Assembly (NCBI RefSeq): GCF_964340395.1
Contig: NC_135564.1
Coordinates: 7,707,861 to 7,720,360, forward strand
Origin: Glandiceps talaboti
Lineage: Eukaryota > Hemichordata > Enteropneusta > Spengelidae
Direction: 5' to 3'
Length of the DNA: 12,500 bases
Shown: in pieces, positions 1 through 9,527 of the stretch
Layout of the letters: the number at the start of each line of letters is the position of its first letter
How positions within the stretch are numbered: position 1 is the first letter of the stretch
Notes under the pieces: generated by a model
What the model was told of the DNA's origin: nothing
Database searches by the model: none
What the model saw: the letters and a program-made list of their open reading frames with translations, nothing else
Translations under genes and position numbers: made by a program

Positions 1-79
1 AATCCCATAAAACGACTCACGGTCAACTCTTTCCGGTAGGTGATCAAACTCCATCAAACATATAACAGAGAGATGGGGA

Positions 80-137
80 GGACGGACGGACGCCGGACGG
101 ACGGACTGACTGACTGACTGACTGACTGACTGACACT
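80..137. repeat. Tetranucleotide repeat (GACG)n changing to (GACT)n
   Basis: GGAC/GACG units run from about 80 to 104 and pass directly into about eight GACT units to about 134. Degraded GACA-type units continue to about 160. Confidence 0.9.
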
Positions 138-339
138 GACTATCTGACAAACAGACAGAAAGAGATTGGGTTGGAGAGAAGGAGAGAGGTTAGAAGTTAG
201 AGTGAAACTTAGAAGCTTTGCAGGTTAATCTTGACTAAGTCCGAAATAGAAATTCACAGCGTAAAAAATCATTCAAGTAGTGAAAAAGTCCGGGTTGAAA
301 ATGAAAGTTTACAGGCAATTCATCATAATCATATTATTA

Positions 340-830
340 CATACACATGCAGATTACGGTGTACACACTAGTGTGGATGCCAACGTGGTATCTAAACCCC
401 GGGGCTACTCCCCTTATTAGACTATACGTACATGTGCCGCCCTTTGGTCTAAAATGGGGTCCACTACTCTACAATATTTTCAATATTGATCAGTCTAAAA
501 TTTGCTTCGTTTTCCTTTACCAAATCATAACCGTGCTATTAATTACTATACCCACAAAGTGTTGCCTCCTGAGGGAAAAATACAAGCGTAATAACTACAT
601 TTTGCTATCCACCATTTCGTTAATGTGGAACAAAAATTTTGGTCAAAAATTTGATCTTCTAAAATCCTGTAATGGTCTAAAATGGGGTGTTGTTTTTTGG
701 TCAAAATGGGGTCTGGGGCTGGCATATTGGCCGCACACCTCAACCAGAGCTGGCTACTGCCGGGTACTGCCCCCAGGTCTAAACCACCGTGACGTGAGTG
801 GAGGTGTAAATCATAACGATTCCATATAGG
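340..830. repeat. Probable dispersed repeat with internal GGTCTAAAATGGGGT copies
   Basis: GGTCTAAAATGGGGT occurs at 446-460 and 674-688, with a near copy lacking one T at 699-712. Weaker relatives lie near 490 and 642. The stretch ends in a GC-richer tail (about 740-780). A plus-strand open frame of 160 codons (347-829) and a minus-strand one of 65 codons both cross these copies. Neither resembles a known domain, and both look like by-products of the repeat. The assignment to a dispersed family is inferred. Confidence 0.4.
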
Positions 831-1483
831 GACTAGGCCAGGCGTACACTGATCAGGTAGTATGTTGTTTCTCGATTTATGTATAACATGTCCTAGGTCT
901 ACTGCTACAATGCGGATATCGGGATTTCGAAACGGATATAGTAATCGGAAATTGACCCAACGATATCACCATACATATTACGTCGTTGAGGGCGATATTG
1001 TTCACTCATACATACAGACAGAGGTGTATAATTCACAAATTATTTCAGCATTTCCTCTATATTATACAATTGAACTCAAAATGTTACCTTCAAAGTGTGC
1101 CAAGGAATATCACACCTTTCTATTGCATGAAACTGTGGAATCTGTGCGTAACGAACGTTTAGGACGTGTGTCAAAAGAATGCTAATAAAGTTAGTGTATG
1201 AGGTCAGTTTTGTAGCAAACGAGTCTTGTAGACTGTCGTCAGCACTCGTAGATGAAACTTTAATTGTTATATTGGCGTACTGTCGTCACAAGGAGGGCAT
1301 GCGTTGTCGTCTATAAGACTCAGTAAACATTAATTTTGAGATGACATGTGTTCTAATTGGGTATCACTAGCATCAGTCCCCGGCATCAGTCACAATCAAA
1401 TCTAACGAGTTTAAACTCTCGTATATGGACATGATTTTGTACAAATCATCATGATCACGTGTAGGCTGCATCACAGCTGCTTG
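831..1483. other. Non-coding stretch with one unrecognised open frame
   Basis: A plus-strand frame from ATG at 862 to TAA at 1183-1185 (107 codons) overlaps an AATAAA at 1184-1189. Its product has no recognisable signal peptide, membrane segment or motif, and no partner exon was seen. I treat it as chance or repeat remains. Nothing else stands out in this stretch. Confidence 0.4.
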
Positions 1484-1686
1484 GAGAGTTGCTCTATCAT
1501 ATAGAGAACTACAGCAATGGGGCTGTCTGACTGAATAGCGAGTTACATTAATAGCAGCTACTAATTTTTAAAGTAGCTCCCTGTTAGTAACTACTAATAA
1601 AATAGCTCGCTGTTAGTAGCTACTACAGTAGTTCGCTGTTCGGCCTTATGGCCTCATTGTCATTCTTCTCTATGATATAGCAACTT
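1484..1686. repeat. Foldback (MITE-like) element with imperfect inverted ends
   Basis: The left arm (about 1484-1525) and right arm (about 1645-1686) are imperfect reverse complements over about 40 bases, for example GTTGCTCTATCATATAGAGAA against TTCTCTATGATATAGCAAC. The core holds degenerate tandem copies of a 26-29 base unit ending in AGTAGCTACTA, including the perfect palindrome TAGTAGCTACTA at 1614-1625. No coding capacity and no clear target-site duplication were seen. Confidence 0.45.
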
Positions 1687-1853
1687 CACGATCACCTGTG
1701 GGCTGAACGACCATAAACCAATGAGAAGTAGTATGTAAAAATGGACATCTTTATCCTGAATACTGACAATCGAAGGACCCTACCAATGACTATAGTGTAA
1801 TATCAAACTTAGCTATTATTATTATAATTATCATTCGTACACACTGTCTTTAC

Positions 1854-1856
<3 letters not shown>

Positions 1857-1892
<36 letters not shown>

Positions 1893-1911
1893 GCACGCAC
1901 GCGCACGCACG

Positions 1912-1966
<55 letters not shown>
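1857..1966. repeat. (AC)n microsatellite with (GCAC)n core
   Basis: 110 bases of uninterrupted purine-pyrimidine alternation: AC units, then GCAC/GC units (about 1889-1917), then AC units again. A small palindrome around GAATTC follows directly (about 1960-1982). Confidence 0.95.
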
Positions 1967-1968
<2 letters not shown>

Positions 1969-1982
1969 AATTCAGGTGTGTG

Positions 1983-3295
1983 AATACTTAGTTGGTGGGT
2001 GGTGAGTCAAATCATGTTTTTTTTTGTGAGTGCGTGAGAGAACACGACAAAGACAGTTACCTATATCCACACATTTTAACGGCCGAGATAAGTAGAATTG
2101 GCCGGTGTTTTAACTATGCTCTGTTGTTTTTATCTTGGCTTTAGGAATGTTAGATTGATTGGTAGTTTAACTACGCAATGGTGAAGGTGTTCTGTTAAGA
2201 GACCCTTGTGTGCGTGTGTTCATGCCTCCGAGATACTTCAAGTTGTAATCGACGTTATATTGCATATGTACTACTGTTCGTATTCTCTCCTGTTTCGTCG
2301 TAATTACAAATACCATGTATATTTCATTACTGACGGGAAAATAAAGAGACAGTGAAATCTGGCAGTACATATATATTGTAAGTTTTAAGTTGCATACACA
2401 TGAGTTTGGTGAGTACGTTCTAACAGTATGTTTAGGAACTAGTCAGTTTCTCCGTCGACGGGGGGGGGGGGATTTTTCCATTTTCCCATCTTGTCAACAA
2501 AAAGCCCCTTTGTACAACCCAAAAAAGGATGTCTCTAATCACTTACTTCTAAAACATTACATTGTGACATCCCACCCCACCCTCAATTATGCCCCATCTT
2601 TCATATTCTAGTTAAATCATCGTTAAAAAAGAGTACACTGTTTGACTATGGCATGGCTCACATATTTTTACGAAGCAGCACCATCATATAATTAGCAACA
2701 GTACCAGTCTTTATACATGGGGTTGAAATATTCACACACACACACATTAATAGTATCATGATAGTAACAGGTAGGGGAAGAGCTCAACGGGTAACGCTGC
2801 TGAAATACATATACATGTATTACCTAAAACACGTAATAATCTATACATGTCGAAATAAAACGACTGAATATCACAAATCTATCACTGGATGGCGCTACAA
2901 CAAAAAGGGTTGCTTCCTCTGCTTCCTCATAAGTGAATTCGATCTACCCGAATAGATTATTATACAGTCTTTAAATATGAGACTTTCCAATAAAATTTCG
3001 CAAAGTCATTAGAAACAATTAGTCATACAAGCCTTTCGTTTGCTATGATTTCAATTTATTTTTTGTTTTGTTTTCCTTTTCCCTTTTGATGTTCATAATA
3101 ATTATGTGTAAAACGTTTGAAGTAAACATATTTTCTTTCTCCCTTGTCATTCTGGACACATATAGTAGAGACTACTTATTTAGATACAGTCAATACATTT
3201 TAGAGTTGATTAAAAGAGGGCGCTATGCTGTGAATTCGACCGCGTGTGGAACAGAACATTTCATCAGTGTGAGCAGCCATCAACTTCATCTACGA

Positions 3296-3298
<3 letters not shown>
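1983..3298. other. Non-coding stretch
   Basis: AT-rich DNA with a run of 12 G at 2460-2471 and a short (CA)n at 2733-2745. Open frames of 65-73 codons (minus strand 2167-2370; plus strand 2390-2611 and 2758-2955) show no domain, no codon pattern and no splice context that I could credit. No gene is seen. Confidence 0.5.

Positions 3299-3390
<92 letters not shown>
3299..3390. repeat. (GT)n-(AT)n-(GT)n microsatellite
   Basis: GT units from 3299, a short ATATATATAT core near 3334-3344, then GT units to 3390 with one TTTG interruption near 3372. Confidence 0.95.
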
Positions 3391-4634
3391 TCATTCTTGT
3401 TTCTCCAAAACTTGTGGTACCTATCCATTCTGTACTTAATAAAAACTAGGCATTCGTGACATTATAACAGGAAAGGTCAAATCAAATGGCATTGCAATTT
3501 CTACTCATGATAAAAATTAAAGGTGTGACGAGTGCTTTTTATACAGTTTTTATGACTCCATTATCTTTGTTAAAACCGGTTTGAGCTTCTGATATCACAA
3601 GTTCATGTATCTCGTCAATTGCTTTTGAAGACAACGCCACCAGTGTTCACTTTGAGAAATTGGCAATTCTCGTGATGTCACATCATGCATCATGCCATCC
3701 TTTGGAGTGAAAATCATCTCATGTAATTACTGTAAATGGCATGTGGTGAAACGAGATTCTCCACTCCAAATATCAATTTTTGAATGGCTTGAGAGGGAAC
3801 ATTTAAACCGCACTGCTGAGTTCTATATCACGAAGAACGACAATAAGTGTATAAATTGATTCTGACTTACATGTATCGTCGGCAAACATAAACATTAACA
3901 GATCTAGATTTAGAACAACATGAACTGTGAATCATCCCGGAAAACAAGGCTTAGAAATGTCAGATTGTTAAGTAAAGTTGGAGAATTGACTCGGAAAATC
4001 GATGGAGAATCTACTACTTCATTGAATCGTATTGACCACTGTGTCTTATGTCAGCAAATATTAATCAAAGCCTTGCCAATGATGTTATTTTTTCCAATAT
4101 TTATTTTGATTCCGGGCCCCAAATAAAGCAGATTGCTGTCTTAAAAATGATGCCGTGGTGATCGAAAATAGGATACCGTTAATGGAAGCGAGAGAAAAAT
4201 CTATGGCTGCGTTCAGAAATTGATCATCAGATACGTGGATTTATATCAAAGTAGTATAGGTAGTCGATAAACAGGAAGATAACTATTTCATTGAACAAAT
4301 TGACTCATTGCAAAGTTTTATCTCTCTGTTCAACATTTGTGTTTTAGAATGTAGAATTACATTGTATTACTTCCAACAACTTCCTTCCAGAGAAATTGTG
4401 AAGACGATGCACAGTAGTCGTCAAATTCCACAAAAAAACCACAACTTCCTTGAACAATGGTGACTACGGTTTCTTATTTCAGAGGGCCAATTTAGTGCTA
4501 TAGGCTGTGTAGCAATGCCCATGTCCACTGTACTGATGTTAACTCTAATAGCGGAGCTAAGGGGCATGCTTAAACTGAATATAGATGCAATAAAATAAAC
4601 AGAGGAATGGATAACAAAATTCTAAATTGACTTG
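3391..4634. other. Non-coding stretch; intron or 3' flank of exon B
   Basis: If exon B is spliced, this lies in its first intron. It holds an inverted repeat (3701-3720 with 3753-3770) and a 68-codon plus-strand frame (3920-4126) of no recognised kind that ends in AAATAAA. A minus-strand open segment at 4472-4357 is compatible in phase with the exon B donor, but its acceptor is weak. No C-lobe, transmembrane, kinase or cyclase signature was recognised. Confidence 0.45.
3701..3770. repeat. Imperfect inverted repeat
   Basis: TTTGGAGTGAAAATCATCTC at 3701-3720 pairs with GAGATTCTCCACTCCAAA at 3753-3770, leaving a loop of about 32 bases. It could fold as a hairpin or be the remains of a small foldback element. 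Confidence 0.45.
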
Positions 4635-4640
4635 ACTTAC
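4635..4640 (-). other. Splice donor of exon B (phase 1)
   Basis: On the minus strand the exon ends ACTGCGAGAA and the intron begins with the consensus GTAAGT. Phase and protein position match the donor of exon A: both cut in the codon after a Thr-x-Arg or Thr-Arg end. Confidence 0.8.
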
Positions 4641-6153
4641 TTCTCGCAGTAGTGCTTGCCTTTTCCAATATTTTTTTCCACTTAGTCTCACGAACCTCAT
4701 CAAATTTGAAGAAATCTGTTACATAAAAACCATTGTTCAGAGCCCCATCGTATATTCCCGATGCCCTGACGATCCATTCTGATGAGTTTGATGATAGAAT
4801 TATAGTTGTCCGCCACAAATGATACCGGCCAACTTCTACAAAGAAATGGCCTATTTTCTCCATTCCTCCCCATAAGCGAGTAAGGAGAGGGTGTTTCTTT
4901 TTGTTTGAGAGAGCGGGGTCTCCTCCGACACCCGTCAGAATGGGTATCTTCCAGTATGCACATAGTTTAGAGCAAACGGCCACTACAGATGAGCAGGCAG
5001 GACCAATCGAAGCATGGACATTGCCTTTCATGATTAGGCTGTAAAACTCTGCTAGAAGGCCACTAGCTTTAATATCAGAGCACTCCGTATCCAATACTGT
5101 GTAGCTTAAAGCAAAAGTTTGGTATTTGTTTTGTACAGTGTCGAGAGCAATTTCGATAGCAGACAATGTGCGATTCATGCAGAAGGGTCGAAATGTATTA
5201 TACTTTTGTGGGAGGAATATCGCAATGTTTAGTTCAAGAGGGTTCTCTGTTTTAGAACTGTTTGCATTCTCCGTTGCATTGGTACCATTCAGTATTCTGC
5301 TTTCCCCATATGAAGAACTCTTACTGGACCAGCTAACTCCCGTTGTCTGGTCATCAAAGCTACCATCAACTTTCACGATTTCAGACGTCGAACTAGGGTA
5401 TTGGTCATAAGTATCTTCTGCATAGCCAGGGATTGTTATATTTGGGTTCGTAGTTGTCGACGGCTCTCCTTGGAGGTTGTCTTTTAAAACATTCTCAGAT
5501 ACATTGATTTGAGGGGTAGTCAAATTGTTCATTTTATTTGACTCAGATGATGACGGGACAGTCGATATTCCCTGATTAAACTGTGAATCTCTGTCCATCC
5601 AGGTTGTGTTTTGGTCCTCTTCAGCCACGCTCACCTTTCCATCCAACCCTGTACTTCTTCCCAGGTCTGGAGCAACACTCGTCCATTCTTGGTTATTTCT
5701 TGTCTCGGACCATCCAGGGCCTTCCGTTTCTGCCAGTCTTGTGGAATTAATCTTTAGAATCTTGTTAGATGTGAGTGCAACATAAACAGTCGCTTTGGGA
5801 CTCTGTTGTGAAGGAGCAGCCGAAGTGTGATATGATAATTGTCCACTCTCTCTCATACTGGTATCATATGTAGTGGTATAACGTGTATTCTCTCTCCCAA
5901 TTGTACTCGTTATTGCGGGCTTCGCCAAGGTTCTTCCATCGGACTGGTGCCGGAATGGGGTATTCTGAGCGATCGATGTTGGTCGGCCAACTTTTGATGG
6001 AGTCAACTCTTCACGTAACCATAGGCTTCCATTCCGGTCTCTCTGGGAACTAGCAAAGACCGTCTCGGTTAGTCTTGCAGTCGTTCGCTGCCCAAAAGTC
6101 CCACACAAGAAAATCACCAAACTAAGAAGCTGAAGTCTAGGGCTTGTCATCAT
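4641..6153 (-). CDS. Exon B: first coding exon of a paralogous natriuretic-peptide-receptor-like protein
   Basis: This block has 504 codons plus one base and ends at a GTAAGT donor. The start is a double ATG (6153 and 6150). Residues 1-21 form a signal peptide with the hydrophobic core LLSLVIFLCG and likely cleavage near G21. Residues 22-303 are Ser/Thr/Asn-rich, with sequons at N41, N136, N182, N210, N217, N238, N289, N292 and N298. Residues 306-504 form the ANF_receptor N-lobe: LNIAIFLP, RPFC (C325), DTECSD (C358), IGPACS (C387), AYWKIPILTGVGG and LTRLWG. It differs from exon A in having two extra cysteines (C394 and C398) and in lacking A's C378 and C434. Lobe identity to A is about 35-40% by hand count, while the linkers do not align. 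If the donor were not used, translation would run on 23 more codons to a stop at 4570-4572 and add a hydrophobic tail. The remaining exons lie outside the window or were not recognised. The product is presumably a cell-surface receptor subunit; its enzymatic activity is unknown. Confidence 0.86.
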
Positions 6154-6196
6154 TAAGGTATGTGTAAGGGAAATGACTCCAAAGAATGTGTAAGCA

Positions 6197-6205
6197 TTAT
6201 ATATA
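6197..6205 (-). promoter_or_regulatory. Candidate TATA box of exon B
   Basis: TATATATAA reads on the minus strand about 45 bases before the ATG of exon B. A start site 25-30 bases downstream would give a 5'UTR of only about 20 bases. The local DNA is AT-rich, so a chance match is possible. Confidence 0.35.
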
Positions 6206-6210
6206 AGTGA

Positions 6211-7315
6211 TATGTTCTAGTAACGGTCAATTTCAAATCTAATATTAGTCAAAATCAATGTTCTTTCACTAAGTCAAAACAGACAACTCAATACCATTAT
6301 TGGCCCCTGCAGAGCCAATGAGTTCAATACTCTCGTTAGAAGTTAAACTCTGGAGTGACCCATTTAGTGTCACGTGACTCAGTTACAGATAGTGGATAAG
6401 GCTACAACATATCCATGGAAACTCTTATAAATATGTATATACCCTATATTCGTTAACTTATGCCTCTTCAAGTTGTTATATAAATTAATGACAGATATAT
6501 ATTCTACTTCAAAAGGCACTGTTCTATGTTATGTTTTGATAGAAACTTGTTGACTGAAAACTAGCCTACAGAATTAACAAAGATATTTCTAGACTCGAAA
6601 ATAAAGTAGGGCGAAACACGTGTGTTTACAAACAACTCTTGAGAAAACACTATATGCAGTAAACTTCTTGATCGAAATTTCACCTTTTTTGACACAGTAA
6701 TGCTGCCATAAAAGGGGTAATGTGAATATCAATTGGCGATAAAAAGCTTTGCCAATGCTGGACAGGATACTCATACGCCTATTGAATGTAACACATGACT
6801 CATCTAGTCCATCTCCCCAGTCAATAAATCCATTCTTATCTGAACATACGTGGTGGATCGTGACTGTTTACGCCCTAACTTATACACGACTTTTATCGAA
6901 AATAATTTCAAATATCACAAATCTTTACTAGATATATATAAATATGAACATCCATTGATCTTTCGAAATTGCCCATCAATACAAATGCCATTAGGCGAAC
7001 CAACCACAGTGCTCCTTTGTGCAGGATCACACATCTTCCTGATGAAATTGATTACTCAAATTGACCTCATTCCATTCGTAAATTATGCAAATAGTTTTCG
7101 TATTAATATAAAACTAACAGGTGTCTGGAGTTGTTTTCTATACAAAACAAATCATACATACATCCATGCATTTCAGCTAGATACATAAATGACCACTTTA
7201 TATGTGTTCGTTTTTACAGACAAATAGTACAGACTACAGTATCAACCTCAATTTTAGCTTTAAACAGTTATTTGTGTGTTCCGTCCTATTTTGCATGTTC
7301 GTAGGTTTTTTGGTG
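6211..7315. other. Non-coding stretch upstream of exon B
   Basis: AT-rich DNA that should include the exon B promoter and, if exon A uses distant exons, part of its first intron. Open frames of 60-112 codons at 6589-6774 (minus) and at 6749-6931 and 6850-7188 (plus) show no recognisable domain. All three minus frames are densely stopped apart from 6589-6774, and no receptor C-lobe exon was found. Confidence 0.5.
6369..6381. promoter_or_regulatory. Overlapping palindromic E-box and AP-1-like site upstream of exon B
   Basis: GTCACGTGAC is a perfect palindrome around the E-box CACGTG and overlaps TGACTCA, the AP-1 consensus. It lies about 220 bases upstream of the ATG of exon B. The motif match is direct; a regulatory role is inferred. 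Confidence 0.25.
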
Positions 7316-7617
7316 TTAAGTTCTTTCTTTCTTTCATTCTTTGTTTGTCTGTTTGTTTGCAGTTGTTTTTTTGGGAGTCTGCTACTCAACTTCACTTATG
7401 GAACTAAACGAGTGTATGTTTGTATATATGTGGTGGTGGTGTTGTTGTTGTTATTGTTGTTGTTGCTGTTGTTGTTGTTACCTTTAGGTCAATTACCTTT
7501 AGAGGTCAATCGCCGTGTGTGTATGTGCGTCATCATATTTATATTACAAGTAGTATACTAACGCAAACTAACGACCTCAGATGTGTGTTGTTGTTGTTGT
7601 CGTCGTCGTCGTCGTCG

Positions 7618-7649
<32 letters not shown>

Positions 7650-7770
7650 ATTGTTGTTGTTGTTGACGTATTTGTTGCTGTTGACCATGTATTTTAGGTT
7701 AATCACTATCATAGTTACAGTACAACTCTAAGTATGCTCTAAGTATGTATGTCTGGCTGGCTGGCTGGCC
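7316..7770. repeat. Cluster of simple repeats: TTTC/TTTG, (GTT)n, (GTC)n/(GTT)n, (GGCT)n
   Basis: TTTC then TTTG/TTTGTC units at about 7318-7360; GGT/GTT units at 7431-7480; GTT units with a GTC/TCG core at about 7585-7666; GGCT units at about 7752-7770. The frames through them give poly-Leu or poly-Val on the plus strand and are low-complexity artefacts. Confidence 0.9.
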
Positions 7771-7814
7771 GTAATCCTGTCTGCTACTTGTAAGGCTTCA
7801 TGCACATGTAAAGT

Positions 7815-7858
7815 AATTCATTCATTCATTCATTCATTCATTCATTCATTCATTCATT
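7815..7858. repeat. (ATTC)n tetranucleotide repeat
   Basis: About ten ATTC units in an unbroken run. Confidence 0.95.
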
Positions 7859-9030
7859 TAATTTAAACTTGTTCTGCTGGTTATGGTCATGTGATATAAA
7901 ATAAATATTTAAGTCTTTGTAGACTGGGTCTAAAGAGTATTGTAGATAATACGTTAATGAATGGGGGAGGAGAACCTGCTTGCTAAGTATTCAGACGTAC
8001 GAATTCACCTACACTAAATCATCAATGAACATTATATAAAGTAAAACTTTCTTAATGTTACTTTCCTAGTTTTAAGTAACCTTATAAAAGGCGTGTCACA
8101 ATATATATTTTGGTATTATTGAAGTCATCATATTTTAGTGCAGGTTGAACAAACCAATTTGATAGTGATGTATTTGAACAGATGAAGGCCTGGAAGTCAA
8201 ACTACCTATCACCTAAGTATATTAATCAGACATACTCGCAAACAAAATCATGATTTAAATATTTCCATTGGTATATGGGTCTCCTAGGGTTCGATTAACA
8301 AAATCATACATTTAAAGTTATAGACTTTATGCGCACGCAGCCCACTGGGAGGGCGTTTTTCACTTCCGTCTGTTTGTATGCTAAGTTCCGGTGGCTGTGT
8401 GACGATAATACATGAGTTCTATCAATATCATGTCTCGCCTTTCTAAAATAGATGTATCATACTTATTATAGCAACAAATAAACTGTCAGATAGTAATGAA
8501 TAGGACACAGTGCTTTTCAAGGCAAACAAATTTTTGCCTTTCCACTGTACAAATATCATTCAGGGTGTCCTGTCTGGCGCGGCAAAAATTAGAAACTGTA
8601 TTTTTAGTGTTGACTGATAATTTTGAAGGATTTTATATTTTATGTTTCGGTGACCGAGAATGTATGTGAGAAAGTTCAGCAAGTGCAATGATGACAATAA
8701 AAGATGCGAAAAGTCAACAAATCTCATTTTATGTCAAGGAAATGATATTTCTACCTACACTGACAATCTCAGATGTTGATATTAACCCCGCTCAATTTGT
8801 GTCACGATTCTTTCACAGGTTGTACCTCATAACATTTAGAGATACTATTGGTCTTGTGGTGTAAGAGACTGTCTAAATTATTACACTATCTTAGTACCAC
8901 AGGTGTTTGAGAAAGTAACTGACTACATTGTTAATGTGATTGGCACTAGATAATGATATATTTAAACGGCTTACATCACAATACATGTAGGTGAAAATAT
9001 TGTATTCAATTATAAGTGAGGGAAAACCGG
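7859..9030. other. Non-coding stretch, presumed intron of exon A
   Basis: AT-rich DNA with no recognised exon. Minus-strand stop-free runs of up to about 57 codons (for example 8563-8733) translate to sequence unlike any receptor domain. An imperfect hairpin lies at 8502-8571. Confidence 0.45.
8502..8571. repeat. Imperfect hairpin
   Basis: The inner arms AAGGCAAA and TTTGCCTT (8519-8541) are flanked by CACAGTG against CACTGT, and by GGACAC against GTGTCC further out. The arms are interrupted. It may be a foldback remnant. Confidence 0.4.
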
Positions 9031-9360
9031 GCATACGATTCTGGTCTATTGTAGAACCGTGGATACGACTCCAGTCTATTGTAGAACCGTGGATACGACT
9101 CCAGTCTATTGTAGAACCGTGGATACGACTCTGGTCTATTGTAGAACCGTGGATACGACTCTAGTCTATTGTAGAACCGTGGATATGACTATAGTCGATA
9201 GAAGAACCGTGGATACGATTCTAGTCTATTGTAGAACCGATGATACGACTCTAGTCTATTGTAGAACCGTGGATACGACTCTAGTCTATTGTAGAACCGT
9301 GGATACGACTCTATTCTATTGTAGAATCGTAGATACGACTCTAGTCTATTGTAGAACAGC
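9031..9360. repeat. 30-bp minisatellite, 11 units
   Basis: Eleven head-to-tail units of exactly 30 bases, consensus GGATACGACTCTAGTCTATT followed by GTAGAACCGT. Units differ by a few substitutions and no indels; unit 6 (9181-9210) is the most divergent and the last few bases of unit 11 decay. A 10-base partial unit precedes the array. One plus-strand frame and one minus-strand frame are open through the unit because 30 is a multiple of three. The array lies in the presumed intron, about 170 bases past the donor of exon A. Confidence 0.95.
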
Positions 9361-9521
9361 AAACAAAAATGTCAATTATAATTTGTGTAGTACTGCAGGA
9401 TGACATAGGACAGCAATAGTTAACGTAAATTTACATACGTTAAATAATAAATGTCCCAAGTATCTTGCACGATGAGTGTTAAACTTCGTGTGTTTGCTGA
9501 TTGAAGGTGACATAATTTATT

Positions 9522-9527
9522 ACATAC
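9522..9527 (-). other. Splice donor of exon A (phase 1)
   Basis: On the minus strand the exon ends AAGACAAGAG and the intron begins GTATGT. The junction falls after the first base of a codon, immediately after the ANF_receptor N-lobe. Without splicing, the reading frame stops two codons later. Confidence 0.75.

Noticed and set aside
80-160. GACG/GACT repeats considered as a CRISPR-like or regulatory array
   Set aside because: They are simple tetranucleotide slippage with no spacers, and the window is eukaryotic.
347-829. 160-codon plus-strand frame and its 65-codon antisense frame
   Set aside because: Both run through several copies of a short repeat and show no recognisable protein features.
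862-1185. 107-codon plus-strand frame followed by AATAAA
   Set aside because: No domain, signal or neighbour exon is visible. Frames of this length are expected by chance now and then in 12.5 kb.
3068-3459. Plus-strand frames of 123 and 71 codons
   Set aside because: Most of their length is the (GT)n microsatellite read as Cys-Val repeats.
4088-4240. 51-codon stop-free minus-strand run considered as a downstream exon of B
   Set aside because: There is no acceptor with a pyrimidine tract at its start and no recognised motif.
4700-5410. Frames of 87 (minus) and 94 (plus) codons inside exon B, and 92/63-codon frames at 10221-10499 inside exon A
   Set aside because: They overlap strongly supported receptor coding sequence in other frames and are shadows.
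7202-7731. Plus-strand frames rich in Leu and Val, resembling membrane proteins
   Set aside because: The hydrophobic runs come from (GTT)n, (TTTC)n and (GTC)n repeats, with no conserved sequence around them.
8563-8733. 57-codon stop-free minus-strand run considered as a downstream exon of A
   Set aside because: The translation (HKMRFVDFSHLLL...) has no similarity to a receptor C-lobe or a membrane segment, and the splice sites are poor.
9059-9403. Plus-strand open frame made of ten-residue repeats (VDTTLVYCRT type), as a repetitive protein gene
   Set aside because: The frame has no ATG (it opens on GTG), stays open only because the 30-base unit is a multiple of three, and its unit-to-unit changes are as often replacing as silent.
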